Made by a program: the position numbers and the translations under genes. The notes below the pieces were generated by a model, which was not told the DNA's origin, did no database searches, and was given only the letters and a program-made list of their open reading frames with translations. Positions 6,001-7,541 of a stretch of 7,541 bases of DNA are shown here, in pieces; position 1 is the first letter of the stretch, and the number at the start of each line of letters is the position of its first letter. Where the stretch lies: NCBI GenBank assembly GCA_017628675.1, contig JAGBYS010000250.1:1-7541 (forward strand), written 5' to 3'. The DNA comes from Tidjanibacter sp. (GTDB lineage Bacteria > Bacteroidota > Bacteroidia > Bacteroidales > Rikenellaceae).

Positions 6001-7541
6001 ACATCGTTGGTCAGGTGAAGGCCTCGGAGTTGGGCGCAACCATCGATTTCACGGGTGCCCACTACACCATCCCCTCGCTTAAGCTCGCCTTCAAGGATAA
6101 GAAGGGCACCCTCTCCCCCATCCGCATTGAGGACAAGGAGGGAGGATGGGCAAGTGCCGAGGCGACCATCGGTCTGGAGAGGCTCAATGAGATAACCTAT
6201 GAGGCTTCGGTTGAGCCACACAACCTTGTGGCCATTGATCTCTCGGAGGATAGCCAGAGCCCCTTCTACGGCAAGGTCTATGTGGCCGACGGTGGCATAA
6301 AACTCTCCAGCAAGAGCAGTGCGACAACCATTAGCGGTGCAATAAACACCGGTAGCGGCTCCGTCTTCAGCATCCCTCTGAAGGGTAACAGCGACTTTGC
6401 GGGTGCCGACTTTGTCACATTCGTGAGCAACAATAGCAACCTCGAGAGCCAAACAACAAACGGCCACAGCGCAACGCTGCAGAGGCAGAACGGCGCCGAC
6501 AACGGCTCCAATCTGGCAGTGGATATGATGCTCGGCGTCGATACGAACACCCTGCTAAGGCTCATCATCGACCCCGAGACCGACAATATTATCGAGGCAC
6601 GAGGTAACGCCAACCTGGGTATCACACTCGATGCTCGCAAGAGTGAGTTTGCAATCCGTGGCGACTACCAGATCTCGGAGGGAGTCTACAACTTCAACTT
6701 CCAGAACCTCATCACCAAGACCTTCGATATCAACCCCGGCAGCTACATCCGTTGGAACGGCAGCCCGCTGGATGCAAATATCGATGTGGCCGCCACATAC
6801 AAGCTCAAGACCTCGCTTGCGCCCCTACTTGGCACCGAGAGTACCGCCTCCAGGGCCTCAACACCCGTGGAGTGTATCGTGAAACTGACGGGCAGTCTGG
6901 CTAAGGTGGATGTGAGCTTCGACATCAATGTTCCCACCGCCAATACCGAGTACCAGACAATCCTCTCGAGCTACTTCTCCTCGCAGGAGATGATGGCTAC
7001 GCAGTTTGTCTACCTCTTGGCTCTGGGCAACTTCTACTCCGACTCCTCGTCGGGTCAGACCACCACCGCAGGTACGGCCGGCACAGCCATCGGTCTTGAC
7101 TTCCTGGCCAGCCAGGTGAGCCGCCTTGTGTCGAACGACACCTACAAGCTCAACCTCAAGTACAAGGCCATCGACGACACCTCGTCGAGCTACAGCGTTG
7201 ATTTCCAGACAGAAATCATCGACGACAGACTTACCCTCGAGCTGGAAGCCAACCTGGATACGGGCGACTACTATCAGACCATCGGCAACGACAATCAGAT
7301 CTCGGCAGGTGGTTCTGTGACTGTGCGTCTGGACCCCTCGGGCTCGGTCTACCTCAAGGGCTTCTCTCGCACCATCGACCGTTTCGACGAGAACCAGGGT
7401 CTGCAGGAGAATGGTATCGGCCTCTATTTCCAACGCAGTTTCAACCGCATTAATGAACTGTGGAGCAAAAAAAAGGGGAATAATGGCGAGGAAGAGAGTG
7501 AAAAAAGTGGTACTTTTGTGGCCGAGGAGAGCCCCACAGAG
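3009..7541 (+). CDS. tamB: TamB/DUF490 family translocation and assembly module protein, 3'-open at window edge
   Basis: This is a giant inner-membrane-anchored, periplasm-spanning protein of the TamB/AsmA-like group. Such proteins form a hydrophobic beta-taco groove, work with an Omp85 partner (TamA, or the lipoprotein TamL in Bacteroidota), and have been linked to outer-membrane protein insertion and phospholipid transport. There are 1511 codons without a stop. A basic N-terminus (MSKVIKKIGK) precedes one membrane segment at about 16-36 (VVLVAILLILGVAIALSL). A long beta-rich, Ser/Gly/Asp-rich repeat body runs to about 1170, broken by a Pro/Thr/Ala linker near 634-656. The C-terminal TamB domain starts about 1171 and shows GDYQISEGVYNFNFQNL, then FDINPGSYIRWNGSPLDAN (W1249) and an IDVAATYKL strand. 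Its last strand is GIGLYFQRSFNRINELW (1469-1485). A charged Glu/Ser/Lys tail follows. The only in-frame start after the stop at 2982 is the ATG at 3009; no Shine-Dalgarno is present. The C-terminal domain is essentially complete, so few codons should be missing. No Omp85 partner gene is visible. The family call is firm; the cargo is unknown. Confidence 0.94.
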   Translation, partial: MSKVIKKIGKILLHSLSGVVLVAILLILGVAIALSLPRVQSFVASKAVDFLSEKTSTHLAIDAISIENLSKICVEGLYIEDLQGDTLLYFSKVRGTIDRSALFSEGKLLPSNIEGERGVMNLVTLNRSEKDNLTQLIDQIASKFPASEEEISGSLTLSGIKVRDFVFRLYDQEIAGRVPEGSIDYSDMDLKVSSTDMERIEIKDGVVGLYGASNINAVDKSGAHLEDSSFGWLKISEGTLDFKDIDFTTNDTHLLLPYLIIKGRTWDEYQSFCDKVTLSLKTAGSTLEPVSAGKFVAVLGDIAIRGQEIVGTFDGTVNDFRADISATLYDSDVVVDGSVENITKFDKLAVDATIDLATTSQRVSEIYGHIVGGDMPTQVSDWLSRFATLEVAGSASLHPGQIVADATLATNLGSVDVDGTLRYGHSNTRFEGSISGDGLEVGKILRHEQLGKADLTLEGTAELVDGTPGGDLKAIISRIGWGGYDYNNLNIQASLQNGDFRTVATSSDPNIEFSLEGDGSLAKARPEYNVILSLERADFGALGLIDEQNSSWLTCNMEATLSGRSLDDMVGRAMINNFTYATATDTLSTELVNIALRGDEHDKSFSLRSNIADVEYRSTASYGQVIDYITRSLPASLPWARPTTESTGEAAEPLADRLYMAEDYTSVNLKIFDGENLASVLLPEGSISSGSSAVLECSPSRGEFWMEIDSDMIELQDVAISDVNVTVGGHGKSMNLRAESSSLRAASLLVPDLSLQVASNDNHEVDANIYFSDTDTAVSGQLGFYATFAHNAAGALTASAKLHDSYIISPEQRWTILSDGIDYTPEGVTIDSFTAHSGVSSISLSGAISKLEEHPLELSLENVTIGEWVALFTPLKEVRGNLSGNVELHSALEQPYGQGELRVASLRMGDLEVDPMILAIEIPRKSTTAAISLRNTLSRNTLARGNYNYSTGDYQAKLSVNEFQFSLLEPILKGVAHDIDGLGHIDLSLSGSGSEGVDIVGQVKASELGATIDFTGAHYTIPSLKLAFKDKKGTLSPIRIEDKEGGWASAEATIGLERLNEITYEASVEPHNLVAIDLSEDSQSPFYGKVYVADGGIKLSSKSSATTISGAINTGSGSVFSIPLKGNSDFAGADFVTFVSNNSNLESQTTNGHSATLQRQNGADNGSNLAVDMMLGVDTNTLLRLIIDPETDNIIEARGNANLGITLDARKSEFAIRGDYQISEGVYNFNFQNLITKTFDINPGSYIRWNGSPLDANIDVAATYKLKTSLAPLLGTESTASRASTPVECIVKLTGSLAKVDVSFDINVPTANTEYQTILSSYFSSQEMMATQFVYLLALGNFYSDSSSGQTTTAGTAGTAIGLDFLASQVSRLVSNDTYKLNLKYKAIDDTSSSYSVDFQTEIIDDRLTLELEANLDTGDYYQTIGNDNQISAGGSVTVRLDPSGSVYLKGFSRTIDRFDENQGLQENGIGLYFQRSFNRINELWSKKKGNNGEEESEKSGTFVAEESPTE
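3014..3021 (-). promoter_or_regulatory. Candidate tsaD -7 box (TAACTTTG) inside the tamB coding start
   Basis: Read on the minus strand, TAACTTTG matches the Bacteroidota -7 consensus TAnnTTTG exactly. It overlaps tamB codons 2-5. Transcription would begin near 3007 and leave a leader of about 50 nt before the tsaD ATG at 2956. A second, one-mismatch box (TATCTTTC, minus strand 3041 to 3034) lies upstream. No clear TTTG is seen at -33 for the first box. An A8/T8 tract (3023-3030) lies directly next to the box on its upstream side. Confidence 0.45.

Noticed and set aside
6134..6190. Strong Shine-Dalgarno-like AAGGAGGGAGG next to an ATG at 6146 inside tamB
   Set aside because: The frame opened by that ATG stops after 14 codons, and Bacteroidota rarely use Shine-Dalgarno initiation. 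It is a chance result of Lys-Glu-Gly-Gly codons.

Overview
This window is an ordinary housekeeping stretch of a Bacteroidota chromosome, almost certainly order Bacteroidales. The evidence is the S2, EF-Ts and TsaD protein sequences, which read as Bacteroidales orthologues, including an EF-Ts longer than the E. coli protein. It also includes the lack of Shine-Dalgarno motifs before starts, A-rich leaders, and TAnnTTTG-type promoter boxes. The fairly GC-rich coding sequence, with many GAG, CTC and TCG codons, and the wording of S2 and TsaD remind me of Rikenellaceae/Alistipes relatives. That placement is from memory, not from a search.

Layout from left to right. The 3' part of rpsB (ribosomal protein S2) runs in from the left edge and is followed 44 bp later by tsf (elongation factor Ts), the classical translation pair. 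A perfect 17-bp inverted repeat with an A-run and a T-run follows tsf and sits between convergent genes, so it probably terminates both. tsaD lies on the minus strand; its product is the catalytic subunit for t6A37 tRNA modification. A 52-bp divergent spacer separates tsaD from a very long plus-strand gene for a TamB/DUF490 family protein. That gene stays open from its ATG at 3009 to the last base of the window (1511 codons visible, no stop). Coding sequence covers about 97% of the window, and no stretch over 300 bases lacks a gene.

Three genes serve translation: ribosome subunit, EF-Tu recycling and tRNA modification. The fourth serves envelope assembly or inter-membrane lipid traffic. The tsaD/tamB pair shares one compact divergent control region. 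The best -7 box for tsaD lies inside tamB codons 2-5, next to an A8 tract that is both tamB coding sequence and tsaD promoter spacer.

I found no mobile element, CRISPR array, tRNA, rRNA or convincing new system. The points worth a second look are small: the A8 tract at the tamB start, a second A8 slippery heptamer at the tamB 3' end, and an orphan consensus -7 box pointing antisense into tsaD. The many long antisense reading frames opposite tsf and tamB are shadows of codon bias.
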